Shown here: positions 6,657 to 13,071 of the stretch, one piece after another
How positions within the stretch are numbered: position 1 is the first letter of the stretch
How the letters are laid out: each line of letters opens with the position of its first letter
Assembly (NCBI GenBank): GCA_943369575.1
Contig: CALRNP020000164.1
Location: 1-13,071 of the forward strand
Reading direction: 5' to 3'
DNA: 13,071 bases
Source: Azorhizobium sp943369575
Lineage (GTDB): Bacteria > Pseudomonadota > Alphaproteobacteria > Rhizobiales > Xanthobacteraceae
Program-made: the position numbers and the translations under genes
The notes under the pieces: model-generated
Seen by the model: the letters and a program-made list of their open reading frames with translations, nothing else
Database searches by the model: none
What the model was told of the DNA's origin: nothing

Positions 6657-6722
6657 GTCTCCGCCCCGGTTCGCACCTGACCGGCGTGGGCCGGCTGCGG
6701 AGAAGACAATGAATTATCAACC

Positions 6723-7658
6723 TTACCCGCCCGTTAAACACGCGGCGATCGCGGCTTCTCGCGTGAACGGGCCACCGGGCATCGCCGGCAAGATGCGCAT
6801 GCGCTTCAGTCCCTCGGTGCCGAAACGCACCTTCACCGCTTCCTCCACCCAGCGCATTTCTTGGGCCGCGCGCTGCGCCGCCCGGCGCTCCGCCTGCGCC
6901 AGATAGTCCGCATGGGCGGCCGTGGCGGTGCTGAAGGCGTCCAGGCCCTCGCCCGAGGCGGCGGAAAGGCGAATCACCGGCACGGTCCAACTGCCGGCCG
7001 CGCCCGCCAGCGACAGGGCGCCGGACACGTCGGAGGCGGCGCGGCGGGCCATGTCGGCCATATCGGCCTTGGTGACGACGATGATGTCCGGCAACTCCAT
7101 CACGCCGGCCTTCATGAACTGGAGGCTGTCGCCGGAAGCGGGCTGGATGCACAGCACCACCGTATCGGCCACCAGGCCGATGTCGGCTTCCGATTGGCCG
7201 ACGCCCACGGTCTCGACAATGAGCAAATCGAACACCGCGCGCAGCAGCACGGCGGCGGCCACCGCATCGTCGGAGAGGCCGCCGAGCCGGTCCCGGGCGG
7301 CCATGGAGCGCACGAACACGCCCCGGTCCTCCGGGTCGGTCTGGATCCGGGCACGGTCACCCAGCAACGCGCCGCCGGTGCGGCGGGAGGAGGGGTCCAC
7401 CGCCAGCACGGCAACCGTCTGGCCGCTGGCCCGGGCGCGCTGCACCAGCACATTGGTGAGGGTGGACTTGCCGACGCCGGGCGGGCCGGTCAGCCCCAGC
7501 ACATGGGCTTTCGCGGCCTGTGCCGCCTCATCCAGAAGCGCCACAAGAGCCGGGCTGCCACGGGCGGTTTCGACGGCCGCCAGGGCCGAGGCCACCAGCC
7601 GCTTGCCGCCGCCACGCAGGTCCGCAAGAGAAGGAAGGGGAGGGCGCGCACGCATCAT
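6723..7658 (-). CDS. meaB: MeaB/ArgK-family G3E GTPase, methylmalonyl-CoA mutase chaperone
   Basis: MeaB proteins are cytoplasmic G3E P-loop GTPases that gate adenosylcobalamin loading and protect B12-dependent acyl-CoA mutases, mainly methylmalonyl-CoA mutase, during turnover. The 311-aa protein (M. extorquens MeaB is about 330) shows Walker A GPPGVGKS at residues 58-65. Next come the MeaB-specific VDPSS (87-91) followed by GGALLGDRARI, then VETVGVGQSE at 148-157 and the base-specificity motif TKAD at 196-199. The usual G4 motif is NKAD, so Thr replaces Asn here. The C-terminal helices (EMRWVEEAV) resemble the dimerisation arm. Two tandem ATGs at 7658 and 7655 are possible starts, and neither has a strong ribosome site. 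No mutase gene is in the window, so its partner must be encoded elsewhere. Confidence 0.92.
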   Translation of the reverse strand: MMRARPPLPSLADLRGGGKRLVASALAAVETARGSPALVALLDEAAQAAKAHVLGLTGPPGVGKSTLTNVLVQRARASGQTVAVLAVDPSSRRTGGALLGDRARIQTDPEDRGVFVRSMAARDRLGGLSDDAVAAAVLLRAVFDLLIVETVGVGQSEADIGLVADTVVLCIQPASGDSLQFMKAGVMELPDIIVVTKADMADMARRAASDVSGALSLAGAAGSWTVPVIRLSAASGEGLDAFSTATAAHADYLAQAERRAAQRAAQEMRWVEEAVKVRFGTEGLKRMRILPAMPGGPFTREAAIAACLTGG

Positions 7659-7746
7659 GGCGCCAATCTAGAGCAGAGCGCGGGAAAAAGAAGAGGCGTG
7701 CGCCGCGTGCGACCGGGGCTCGCGGCAGGAAGCGCCCCTGAAACGG

Positions 7747-7776
7747 AAAAAGGCGTCGGCTGGTGCCGACGCCTTT
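7747..7776 (-). terminator. Strong minus-strand intrinsic terminator with no gene upstream
   Basis: A perfect 12-bp stem (AAAGGCGTCGGC at 7749-7760 with GCCGACGCCTTT at 7765-7776) closes a TGGT loop. On the minus strand it is followed by a five-T run (7751-7747), giving a complete intrinsic terminator. On the plus strand only TTT follows. No protein gene on the minus strand between 7777 and 8265 needs it, and it lies 89 bases upstream of the meaB start. Confidence 0.75.
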
Positions 7777-7814
7777 CCACTGATCGGACCCGTGCGGGGG
7801 AACGAAACCGATCA
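7747..7814 (-). ncRNA. Candidate small RNA 3' part: hairpin plus terminator
   Basis: Directly upstream of the minus-strand terminator is a second inverted repeat. TGATCGG (7781-7787) pairs with CCGATCA (7808-7814), and an inner CCC/GGG hairpin lies at 7789-7798. Read on the minus strand this gives a 7-bp stem, a 4-base spacer, and then the terminator stem with its T-run. That is the usual layout of a bacterial small RNA 3' end. The 5' end is not defined: I found no convincing promoter between 7815 and 8000. The alternative is the leftover end of a lost gene. No known RNA family is recognised. Confidence 0.3.
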
Positions 7815-8265
7815 ATAACCAAGCGGCACAGCGTGCGGATGATCCGCCGCCGACCTGTCGAATGCGACCGAAGCGTGCCGCTTTCGATCAAACATCCCGA
7901 AATCTGTCAGCTCACTCCGCCGGTGCGCAGCGCTTGAGGACTCCGTAAAATTCTCTCTAGCCGCCGGTGCCACTTTTTAGCGTCACCACCGTGCTGATGG
8001 AACGGGTGTAGCAAAGCCAACATGAACGCCAGATGAGCGTTTGCCTCAGGAAAGGTTCACGGAAGGTATTTATTTACATCAAAAAGGTATCAAAGCACCA
8101 AATCGCAATGCTTTATGCTGCACTGCAAGCGTGCCTGCCATGCGCTAGCACCGAGGTGGAAACCGACCTGCGCCCATGGATGGGTTCGGCTGTGGGACGA
8201 CTGGAGGAGGTCGCTTGCGTGCACGGCGGCACTTAGGCACCCTGCGCCCGAACGGAGTTTGACGC
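7815..8265. other. Gene-poor, partly A/T-rich stretch, possible transferred or IS-derived DNA
   Basis: No convincing gene is seen here. Composition shifts: 7940-7985 and especially 8055-8120 are visibly richer in A/T than the rest of the window. A 10-base direct repeat CCGCCGGTGC occurs at 7917-7926 and 7961-7970. The bases following the second copy (about 7968-7990, GTGCCACTTTTTAGCGTCA) resemble, from memory, the repeated ends of some IS21-family elements. No transposase remains. A 67-codon frame at 8033-8236 crosses the A/T-rich part but lacks a ribosome site and a recognisable domain. The end of the stretch must carry the rhodanese promoter. Confidence 0.3.
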
Positions 8266-8607
8266 ATGAGTGAAATGAATCCATTCGGTGGGCGGGTCGT
8301 GCACCTTACCCCCGCCGAAGTAAAGGCGGGTATGGCCGATGGCAGCGTGATGCTGGTCGACGTCCGTGAGCCGAACGAAACCACCGCCGAGCGCATCCCT
8401 GGATCGATCCTGGCACCGTTGCAATCCTTCGATCCGTCAGCATTGCCGGACCCGGCTGGGCGTCGGCTGGTGTTTTCCTGCCGCTCGGGTCAGCGCTCGC
8501 AGAAGGCGCTCGCCCTCGCCCAGGCAGCTGGCCTGCCGTACGAGGAGCATATGGCCGGCGGCATTCTAGGTTGGAAGGATGCCGGCTTCGAAACCGAAGC
8601 CGGTTGA
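8266..8607 (+). CDS. Single-domain rhodanese-like protein
   Basis: This is a 113-aa protein with one rhodanese (sulfurtransferase) domain covering nearly the whole chain, probably cytoplasmic. The N-terminal block reads LTPAEVKAGMADGSVMLVDVREPNE (interrupted here only by the usual helix) and is followed by IPGSILAPL. The active-site loop CRSGQR occupies residues 72-77, with Cys72 as persulfide-forming nucleophile; a six-residue loop is typical of sulfur rather than phosphate substrates. The C-terminal AGGILGWKDAGF is the standard closing element. GGAG at 8254-8257 is 8 bases before the ATG. It stands alone on the plus strand, convergent with the signalling operon, so the sulfur acceptor cannot be inferred from neighbours. 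Confidence 0.9.
   Translation: MSEMNPFGGRVVHLTPAEVKAGMADGSVMLVDVREPNETTAERIPGSILAPLQSFDPSALPDPAGRRLVFSCRSGQRSQKALALAQAAGLPYEEHMAGGILGWKDAGFETEAG
8582..8603. terminator. Hairpin overlapping the end of the rhodanese gene
   Basis: A perfect 9-bp stem (CCGGCTTCG at 8582-8590 with CGAAGCCGG at 8595-8603) with an AAAC loop lies within the last codons of the rhodanese gene. It ends two bases before its TGA, whose T is 8605. No T-tract follows. It may serve as a hairpin stop or mRNA end for the rhodanese gene and, in the other direction, for the convergent signalling operon that ends at 8674. Confidence 0.4.
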
Positions 8608-8673
8608 ATCATCCGGCGGGCCGGGGCGCGCGCCTCGCCCGCCAATGGCCCATTCGGTTAGAGACCGATGCGA

Positions 8674-9795
8674 TCAGAGGCTGACGGGTGCCGCCGCTTG
8701 CGCTGGAAAAGTCACCCGGACACTGGTGCCGCGGGAGCGCTCGGGAAACTCCAGCACCGCGCCCAGCTTGGCGGCCATAGCCCGCACGATGCGATTGCCG
8801 AGGCCGGTGGAGAGCGCGGTCCCGCCCGCCGGCAGGCCGACACCCGCATCCTCGACCCACAGGGTGATCTGATCGCCCCGCGTCTCAAGGGCCACGTGCA
8901 CCGGCCCCTTGCCGCCAGGATAGGCGTATTTCGACGCATTGATCACCAACTCGGTCACGATCACGCCGAGCGCCACGGCCCGGTCAGGATCGATCTCCAA
9001 CGGATCCAGCGCCAGCGTCAGTTCAATGCCGACCTCGCCATGCTGTGCGGAAATCTGCAGATCCTCCAGCAGCGCCCCCAGATATTGCTCCATCGCCACC
9101 GTGCTCACCTGGTCAGAGGTGTAGAGGCGACGATGCACCTGCGCGACGGCGGCGACGCGGCCGCGGGCATTGCTCAGCGCATCCTGGACCTCCGCATTTT
9201 CGGTGGCGCCGGCTTGGAGATGCAGCAGCGACATGATGATCTGGAGCGAGTTGCCCACGCGGTGGTTCATCTCGCGCAGCAGCAGCGCCCGTTCGGCAGC
9301 CAAGGCTTCGAAGCGGTCGCGGGCGGCGCGGATTTCCGCCTCCGCCGCCTCATGGGCCCGCCGCATCTTGACCTGCTCCAGCGCGCCGTCGATGGCGGAG
9401 GACAGCAATTCGATGAAGTCGCCATGGACTTCCTTGACCACATAGTCGGCGGCGCCGGCCTTCAGCGCCGCCACCGCCACCCGGCTTTCCTGAGTGCCGG
9501 TCACATAGACCACGGGCGGCGGCGCCTCCATTTCGCGGATGGCGGCGAGCGTCTGCAAGCCATCCTGCCCAGGCATGTAATGATCGAGCGCCACCACCTC
9601 GACGCCGCCGGCTTCGATGCGGGCGATGCCCTCCGGCCCGGAGGTGGCGATGTCCACGTCATAGCCCAAGCGGCTCAACTGGCGCTGGACCAGACGACAG
9701 AGGCCGGGATCGTCGTCAATATACAGCACCCGCACGCCATTGGCGGCCGACTCTGCCGTTTCACCATGCCGATCAATGCGGGCGGGATCGGGCAT
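8674..9795 (-). CDS. Receiver domain fused ahead of an HRxxN (HisKA_2-type) histidine kinase core
   Basis: This is a 373-aa soluble protein with the reverse of the usual hybrid order. The receiver is at residues about 21-140 with acidic pocket D27-D28-D29, phospho-acceptor Asp71 (VALDHYMPG), Thr99 and Lys121. A short coiled linker follows, then a DHp domain with phospho-acceptor His178 in REMNHRVGNSLQIIMSL. Last is a HATPase domain with N-box Asn286 (TELVINASKYAYP), DAGVG at 316-320 and the TGLGNRIV lid. His-Arg-x-x-Asn at 178-182 marks the HisKA_2/HWE superfamily (HRxxN), common in alphaproteobacteria and several times linked to the PhyR general stress response. There is no membrane segment, so activity is probably controlled by phosphorylation of its own receiver. 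Its ATG overlaps the stop of the response-regulator gene by one base (TAATG), implying coupled translation. Confidence 0.92.
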   Translation of the reverse strand: MPDPARIDRHGETAESAANGVRVLYIDDDPGLCRLVQRQLSRLGYDVDIATSGPEGIARIEAGGVEVVALDHYMPGQDGLQTLAAIREMEAPPPVVYVTGTQESRVAVAALKAGAADYVVKEVHGDFIELLSSAIDGALEQVKMRRAHEAAEAEIRAARDRFEALAAERALLLREMNHRVGNSLQIIMSLLHLQAGATENAEVQDALSNARGRVAAVAQVHRRLYTSDQVSTVAMEQYLGALLEDLQISAQHGEVGIELTLALDPLEIDPDRAVALGVIVTELVINASKYAYPGGKGPVHVALETRGDQITLWVEDAGVGLPAGGTALSTGLGNRIVRAMAAKLGAVLEFPERSRGTSVRVTFPAQAAAPVSL

Positions 9796-10232
9796 TACTT
9801 GGCCTCGGGGACCTGGATGACGGAGAAGAACAGCCCCAACTGCCGCACGGCGTTGGAAAAGTTCTCGTAATTGACCGGCTTGGTCACATAGACATTGGCG
9901 CCCAGATCATAGCAGCGCTGGATTTCCACCTTGTCGTCGGTGGTGGTCAGCACCACCACGGGCGAGCGCTTGAGGTGCTCGTTTTCCTTGATGCGCTTGA
10001 GGATGTTGACGCCTGTGGTGTCGGGCAGGTTGAGGTCGAGCAGCACCAAGAGCGCCTTGCCGGCATTGACCGCGCCGGTGCCGTCGGGGCCGAACAGATA
10101 GGCGATGGCGCTGGTGCCGTCGGTGAACGGCTTGATCTCGTTGAGCACGCCGGCGCGCCGGATGTTCTTCTCGATCAGACGGGCATGGCCTGCATCGTCC
10201 TCGATCATGATGATGGTTACATGCTCAGCCAT
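9795..10232 (-). CDS. Rcp1-like single-domain response regulator
   Basis: This is a 145-aa stand-alone receiver without an output domain. Acidic residues E11-D12-D13, phospho-acceptor Asp66 (VLLDLNLPDTTG), the Thr96-Thr98 switch region (VVVLTTTDD) and Lys118 (YVTKPVNYENF) are all present. The Rcp1/CheY-like flavour (LGANVYVTKPV, then FSNAVRQLGLFF) is typical of receivers paired with phytochrome- or CHASE-type kinases, which pass phosphate onward rather than bind DNA. The start at 10232 has AGGGA about 5 bases upstream and overlaps the kinase gene's stop by 8 bases. An upstream ATG at 10244 would add MREP. The stop overlaps the next kinase gene by one base. Gene order suggests it is a shuttle between the two kinases; this is inference. 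Confidence 0.92.
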   Translation of the reverse strand: MAEHVTIIMIEDDAGHARLIEKNIRRAGVLNEIKPFTDGTSAIAYLFGPDGTGAVNAGKALLVLLDLNLPDTTGVNILKRIKENEHLKRSPVVVLTTTDDKVEIQRCYDLGANVYVTKPVNYENFSNAVRQLGLFFSVIQVPEAK

Positions 10233-11730
10233 CGGTTCCCTCATTCCCATCCTGCGCCAGTTTTCGCGGCAGGGTGACCTTGAATATGGTGCCTTGTCCC
10301 AGTTCCGACTCCAGCGTGATCCCGCCGCCGAGGCGGCGGACCAGAGTGCGTACATGGGCAAGGCCGATGCCCTCTCCCGGCCGATCCTGCGGACCGGAGC
10401 GGCGGAATAGCTCGAACACGCGCGTGCGGTCGTCGGGATCGATGCCGCGGCCATTGTCCCGCACGAGATACGTCACGTATCCTACGGTCTCTTTAGCCGA
10501 CACCTCGATAAGCCCTGGTACATCAGCTCTGAGGTATTTTACAGCGTTGTCGACCAGATTTGTAAATATCTGCTCCAGCGCCATGCGGTCGCTGGTAAGT
10601 GGAGGTATCCTGGCGATCTTGACCTTAGCATTCCGTTCCATCAATTGGTGCGCCATGGTGGCGGCGATACCCCCCACCAACTCATTCATGTCGACGGCAG
10701 TGGCCGCAAACTCTTTGCGACCTTGGCGGGAGAGTTCGAGAATGGCGTTGATGAGGCGATCCATCTTGGTGATGGACGCCTTGATGAAGCCGAAGGCCTC
10801 CTCGAAATCGCGGTTCATCGCCTCGTCTTCGCGGGCGTCGGTCTCGCCGGCCTTCTCGCGCAGGGTGCTGATACGGAAGAACAGGTCGGTGCGCAGGGCT
10901 TCGAGTTCGCTGGTGAAACCCATGATGTTCACCAGCGGCGAGCGTAGATCGTGGCTGACGATATAAGCGAAACTCTGAATCTCGTTGTTGGCCTCCTGGA
11001 GATCGGCGGTGCGCTCCGCCACCCGCTTCTCCAGGATGACATTGGCGTTCTCCACCTGCCGGTTCGCGGCCCGCAAGGCGTTCGACGCGCGGCGGGTCAG
11101 GCGCAAAGCGATGGCGGCAATCACGGTGATCGCCGCGACACCGGCCAGATTGGCCACCAACAGCCATGTGCCAGAGCGATAGGACGCGGCATTGCGGGCG
11201 GCGAGAACCGCCTCTTCCTGCTGCTGCATCTGCTGAATGACGTCGGTGATGCTGCGGGTCAGCTTTTCGCCGCGATCGGTGCGGATCACCGCCAGAGCGC
11301 CCACATCGTCGCCGGCGCGGCGCAAGGTGATGGTGTGGCGCAGCTCATCCACCTTCGACTGCACCAGCATGGTCAGTTGATCGGCGGGCTGGCGGCGGCC
11401 GCTGGCCTCGTTGGCGCCCATGCGGATCTGGTCGAGCGTCGGGCCGAGCTCCTGGATGGAGCTGTCGAAAGCCGCCAGATAGGCCTGGTCGCCCGTCAGC
11501 ATATAGCCGCGCTGGGAACTCTCCGCCCGCAGCACCAGGCTTTGGGTGCGCGAGAGCTGGTTTTTCACCAGCAGCGTCTGGGCCACCTGCGCAGCATCAT
11601 CGCGCGCGCGGCTCACCAGGAAAATGGAGGCGAGGCTGATGACGATAAGCATAGCAAAGCCCAGGCCAAGCGCCAGCGGCTGGCTGAGCCGCCGTGGGCT
11701 GGAACCAAGGGTCGACTGAAGCGCGCTCAC
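10225..11730 (-). CDS. CHASE3-domain membrane sensor histidine kinase
   Basis: This is a 501-aa inner-membrane kinase from the GTG at 11730. TM1 is at about residues 19-39, a periplasmic CHASE3-type helical sensor at about 44-185 (with SSQRGYMLTGDQAYL, the CHASE3 hallmark), and TM2 at about 188-209. A coiled coil (about 214-255, VILEKRVAERTADLQEAN) leads to the HisKA domain with phospho-acceptor His260 (SYIVSHDLRSPL-type, here YIVSHDLRSPLVN). The HATPase domain has Asn395 (NLVDNAVKYL), DNGRG at 425-429, FELFRR and GEGIGLA. Between the H-box and the second DHp helix is an extended segment (about 277-312). The frame is open to an ATG at 11853, but those 41 extra residues look non-native, so I prefer the GTG, which puts a short cytoplasmic end before TM1. 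It is first in a three-gene operon. The ligand is unknown. Confidence 0.9.
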   Translation of the reverse strand: MSALQSTLGSSPRRLSQPLALGLGFAMLIVISLASIFLVSRARDDAAQVAQTLLVKNQLSRTQSLVLRAESSQRGYMLTGDQAYLAAFDSSIQELGPTLDQIRMGANEASGRRQPADQLTMLVQSKVDELRHTITLRRAGDDVGALAVIRTDRGEKLTRSITDVIQQMQQQEEAVLAARNAASYRSGTWLLVANLAGVAAITVIAAIALRLTRRASNALRAANRQVENANVILEKRVAERTADLQEANNEIQSFAYIVSHDLRSPLVNIMGFTSELEALRTDLFFRISTLREKAGETDAREDEAMNRDFEEAFGFIKASITKMDRLINAILELSRQGRKEFAATAVDMNELVGGIAATMAHQLMERNAKVKIARIPPLTSDRMALEQIFTNLVDNAVKYLRADVPGLIEVSAKETVGYVTYLVRDNGRGIDPDDRTRVFELFRRSGPQDRPGEGIGLAHVRTLVRRLGGGITLESELGQGTIFKVTLPRKLAQDGNEGTDG

Positions 11731-11990
11731 GATCGCCGGTCCCCGCTCCGAGGCGGCGGAGAATGCGTGACGCCTAGCAGAGGGCAGGCCAGGGCCGGCG
11801 CGGAGACATTCCGGCGCAGCGTTGTCCGTCCGGCATGGCCGCCGATGCGGCACATGCCGGTCCTCGTCGTCTTACCCAAAGCTGTTGCTCCCAAGATCGC
11901 GGCCCATGATGGAAAAGCTCCGCTGAAGCTTGTAGGTTCCATGTCGTCGCGCTTGGATGGCAGCGAAAGATAGATTTTTGTTGGAGCAAC

Positions 11991-13071
11991 ATGCAAGGGT
12001 CTCTGCGCGACACGGCTGATGCCGCCCCACTCGCCGCGGCGGGTGGCACCGAGGCGGACCTTTATGTGCGCGATTTCGGCGTGCCCGATGTCGTGGAAGT
12101 GCTGTTGCCCGATACCAGTGGCGTCTTGCGGGGCAAGTGGATCCCCGGCACCGCCATGGCCAAGATTTGGAAGGATGGGGTGGCCATTCCCCAATCCATC
12201 TTCGGCCTCAATATCTGGGGTGGCGAGGTGGATGCCACCGGCATTCATATCGAAACCGGCGATCGCGACGGCATGTGCCGGCCGGTCCCAGGCACGCTGA
12301 AGCCTGTGCCCTGGTCGCCGCAGCCTGCCGCGCAAGTGCTGCTGACGATGTTCAAGCCCGACGGCTCGCCATGGATGCTCGATCCGCGCCAGCAACTGGC
12401 CGCCCAGGTGGCGCGGGCGGCCGCGCGTGGGTTGACGCCCACGGTGGCGTTCGAGTTGGAATTCTATCTCATGAAGCCCGGCTTGCCCGGCGCCGTTCCC
12501 GAGCCGGTGTTTCCCGCCACCGGCCAGGCGCGGCAGAACATGTATGCCATGTCGGACCTGGATGCCTATGCCCCGGTGCTGCACGAGATGCGCGCGGCGG
12601 CCGCCATCCAGGGCATTCCGGCGGACACGGTGATTTCGGAAGCCGCGCCCGGCCAGTTCGAGATCAATCTCTACCATCGCCCCGACCCGATGGCGGCGGC
12701 GGATGAGGCCATATTGCTGCGGCGGTTGATCGACGGTGTCGCCCGCAAGCACGGCCTGCGTGCCACCTTCATGGCCAAGCCGCTGGCGGACTTCGCCGGC
12801 AACGGCATGCATGTGCATGTGAGCCTCGCCGACGGGGCAGGGCAGAATGCCTTTGCCCGGCCGGACGGCGCCGGCGACCGCCTGCTGCGGCATGCGGCCG
12901 GCGGGCTGCTCGCGACCATGGCCGACAGCCTGCTGTTTTTCGTGCCGAGCTATAATGGCTATCGCCGACTGGTGCCGGCCAGCTATGCGCCCACCGGCAT
13001 CAGCTGGGGCTTCGACAATCGCTCGGTGGCGGTGCGCGTGCCCAACGGCCCGCCGGCGGCCCGCCGGCTGG
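11991..13071 (+). CDS. Glutamine-synthetase-family ligase, PuuA-like (gamma-glutamylpolyamine synthetase type), cut by the window edge
   Basis: The first 360 codons of a glutamine-synthetase-fold enzyme, running off the right edge. The family uses ATP to activate glutamate gamma-carboxylate and join it to ammonia or an amine. The N-terminal beta-grasp part contains VEVLLPDTSGVLRGKWIPG. The catalytic part shows FELEFYL (metal ligands Glu155 and Glu157), SEAAPGQFEINL (Glu217 and Glu224), GNGMHVHVSL (His274 and His276) and the nucleotide/glutamate segment SWGFDNRSVAVRVPN. The divergent N-terminus and GMHVHVSL version resemble GS-like enzymes of polyamine, ethanolamine or other amine catabolism (PuuA, GlnA3/4, GlnT) rather than GlnA; the acceptor amine cannot be decided here. 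GGAG at 11983-11986 is 4 bases before the ATG. It is divergent from the CHASE3 kinase gene across about 260 bases. Confidence 0.88.
   Translation, partial: MQGSLRDTADAAPLAAAGGTEADLYVRDFGVPDVVEVLLPDTSGVLRGKWIPGTAMAKIWKDGVAIPQSIFGLNIWGGEVDATGIHIETGDRDGMCRPVPGTLKPVPWSPQPAAQVLLTMFKPDGSPWMLDPRQQLAAQVARAAARGLTPTVAFELEFYLMKPGLPGAVPEPVFPATGQARQNMYAMSDLDAYAPVLHEMRAAAAIQGIPADTVISEAAPGQFEINLYHRPDPMAAADEAILLRRLIDGVARKHGLRATFMAKPLADFAGNGMHVHVSLADGAGQNAFARPDGAGDRLLRHAAGGLLATMADSLLFFVPSYNGYRRLVPASYAPTGISWGFDNRSVAVRVPNGPPAARRL

Noticed and set aside
5649..6680. Long plus-strand open frame of 343 codons opposite the SleB-type gene
   Set aside because: It is antisense to a gene with a clear signal peptide and SleB domain. 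Its translation is Arg/Gly/Ala-rich without a domain, as expected for the opposite strand of GC-rich coding DNA.
6681..6694. Small CCGGC/GCCGG hairpin between meaB and the SleB-type gene as a terminator
   Set aside because: A 5-bp stem without a T-run is too weak to call in GC-rich DNA. Both genes may share a transcript.
8033..8236. 67-codon frame in the A/T-rich patch before the rhodanese gene
   Set aside because: No ribosome site, no recognisable domain, and it ends 29 bases before the rhodanese start. I describe it only as part of the gene-poor stretch.
7659..8265. tRNA or CRISPR array in the long gap
   Set aside because: No cloverleaf with a T-arm GGTTCRA and CCA end was found, and there are no regularly spaced repeats. 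Only one 10-base direct repeat pair is present.
8668..9870. 400-codon plus-strand frame opposite the receiver-kinase gene
   Set aside because: The translation is His/Arg/Gln-rich noise. The minus strand carries all receiver and kinase motifs in one uninterrupted frame.
11940..11990. Sigma-54 promoter for the GS-like gene
   Set aside because: A TGGCA occurs near 11958 but the matching TTGC element at the required spacing is missing.
11727..12893. 388-codon minus-strand frame over the glutamine-synthetase-like gene
   Set aside because: The plus-strand frame from 11991 contains all GS motifs and continues to the edge. The minus frame has no domain and crosses the divergent promoter region.

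Overview
The window is GC-rich DNA with densely packed genes and alphaproteobacterial gene content: an accA beginning MRSYLDFEKPVAELE, stand-alone yggT and DUF167 genes, a MeaB-type GTPase, an SleB-domain hydrolase and an HRxxN histidine kinase. The overall flavour is Hyphomicrobiales, perhaps Xanthobacteraceae. That family-level placement is inference from protein character and was not searched. Both ends cut through genes: kduI on the left and a glutamine-synthetase-family gene on the right.

Region 1 (1-1398, + strand) is the tail of an operon for unsaturated uronate breakdown. It holds the end of kduI, then kduD joined by a TGATG overlap, then a KdgF-type cupin, then a strong hairpin. In the known pathway KdgF opens the 4,5-unsaturated uronate, KduI isomerises the linear product, and KduD reduces it to 2-keto-3-deoxygluconate.

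Region 2 (1399-2021, - strand) is yggT followed by a DUF167/YggU gene. Region 3 (2378-5078, + strand) has accA (carboxyltransferase alpha subunit of acetyl-CoA carboxylase) and a lipoprotein of the YafK/DpaA branch of the L,D-transpeptidase fold with a long Ala/Pro tail. It ends at a good intrinsic terminator. Region 4 (5406-7658, - strand) has meaB (GTPase chaperone of methylmalonyl-CoA mutase) followed by an exported SleB-domain cell-wall hydrolase. The two cell-wall genes are therefore convergent neighbours.

Region 5 (7659-8265) is the longest stretch without a convincing gene. It holds a minus-strand intrinsic terminator with no obvious gene to end (small-RNA candidate) and a visibly more A/T-rich patch that may be transferred or IS-derived debris. 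A single-domain rhodanese gene follows (8266-8607, + strand).

Region 6 (8674-11730, - strand) is a three-gene signalling operon with overlapping genes. In order of transcription these are a CHASE3 membrane histidine kinase, an Rcp1-like single-domain response regulator, and a protein with an N-terminal receiver followed by an HRxxN (HisKA_2-type) kinase core. Divergent from it is a PuuA-like glutamine-synthetase-family gene (11991 to the right edge).

Most of the window is ordinary chromosomal housekeeping and metabolism. The points most worth a second look are the coupled signalling module, the orphan terminator with its adjacent hairpin, the competing hairpins upstream of accA, and the atypical patch before the rhodanese gene. 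I did not find a convincing wholly new system.
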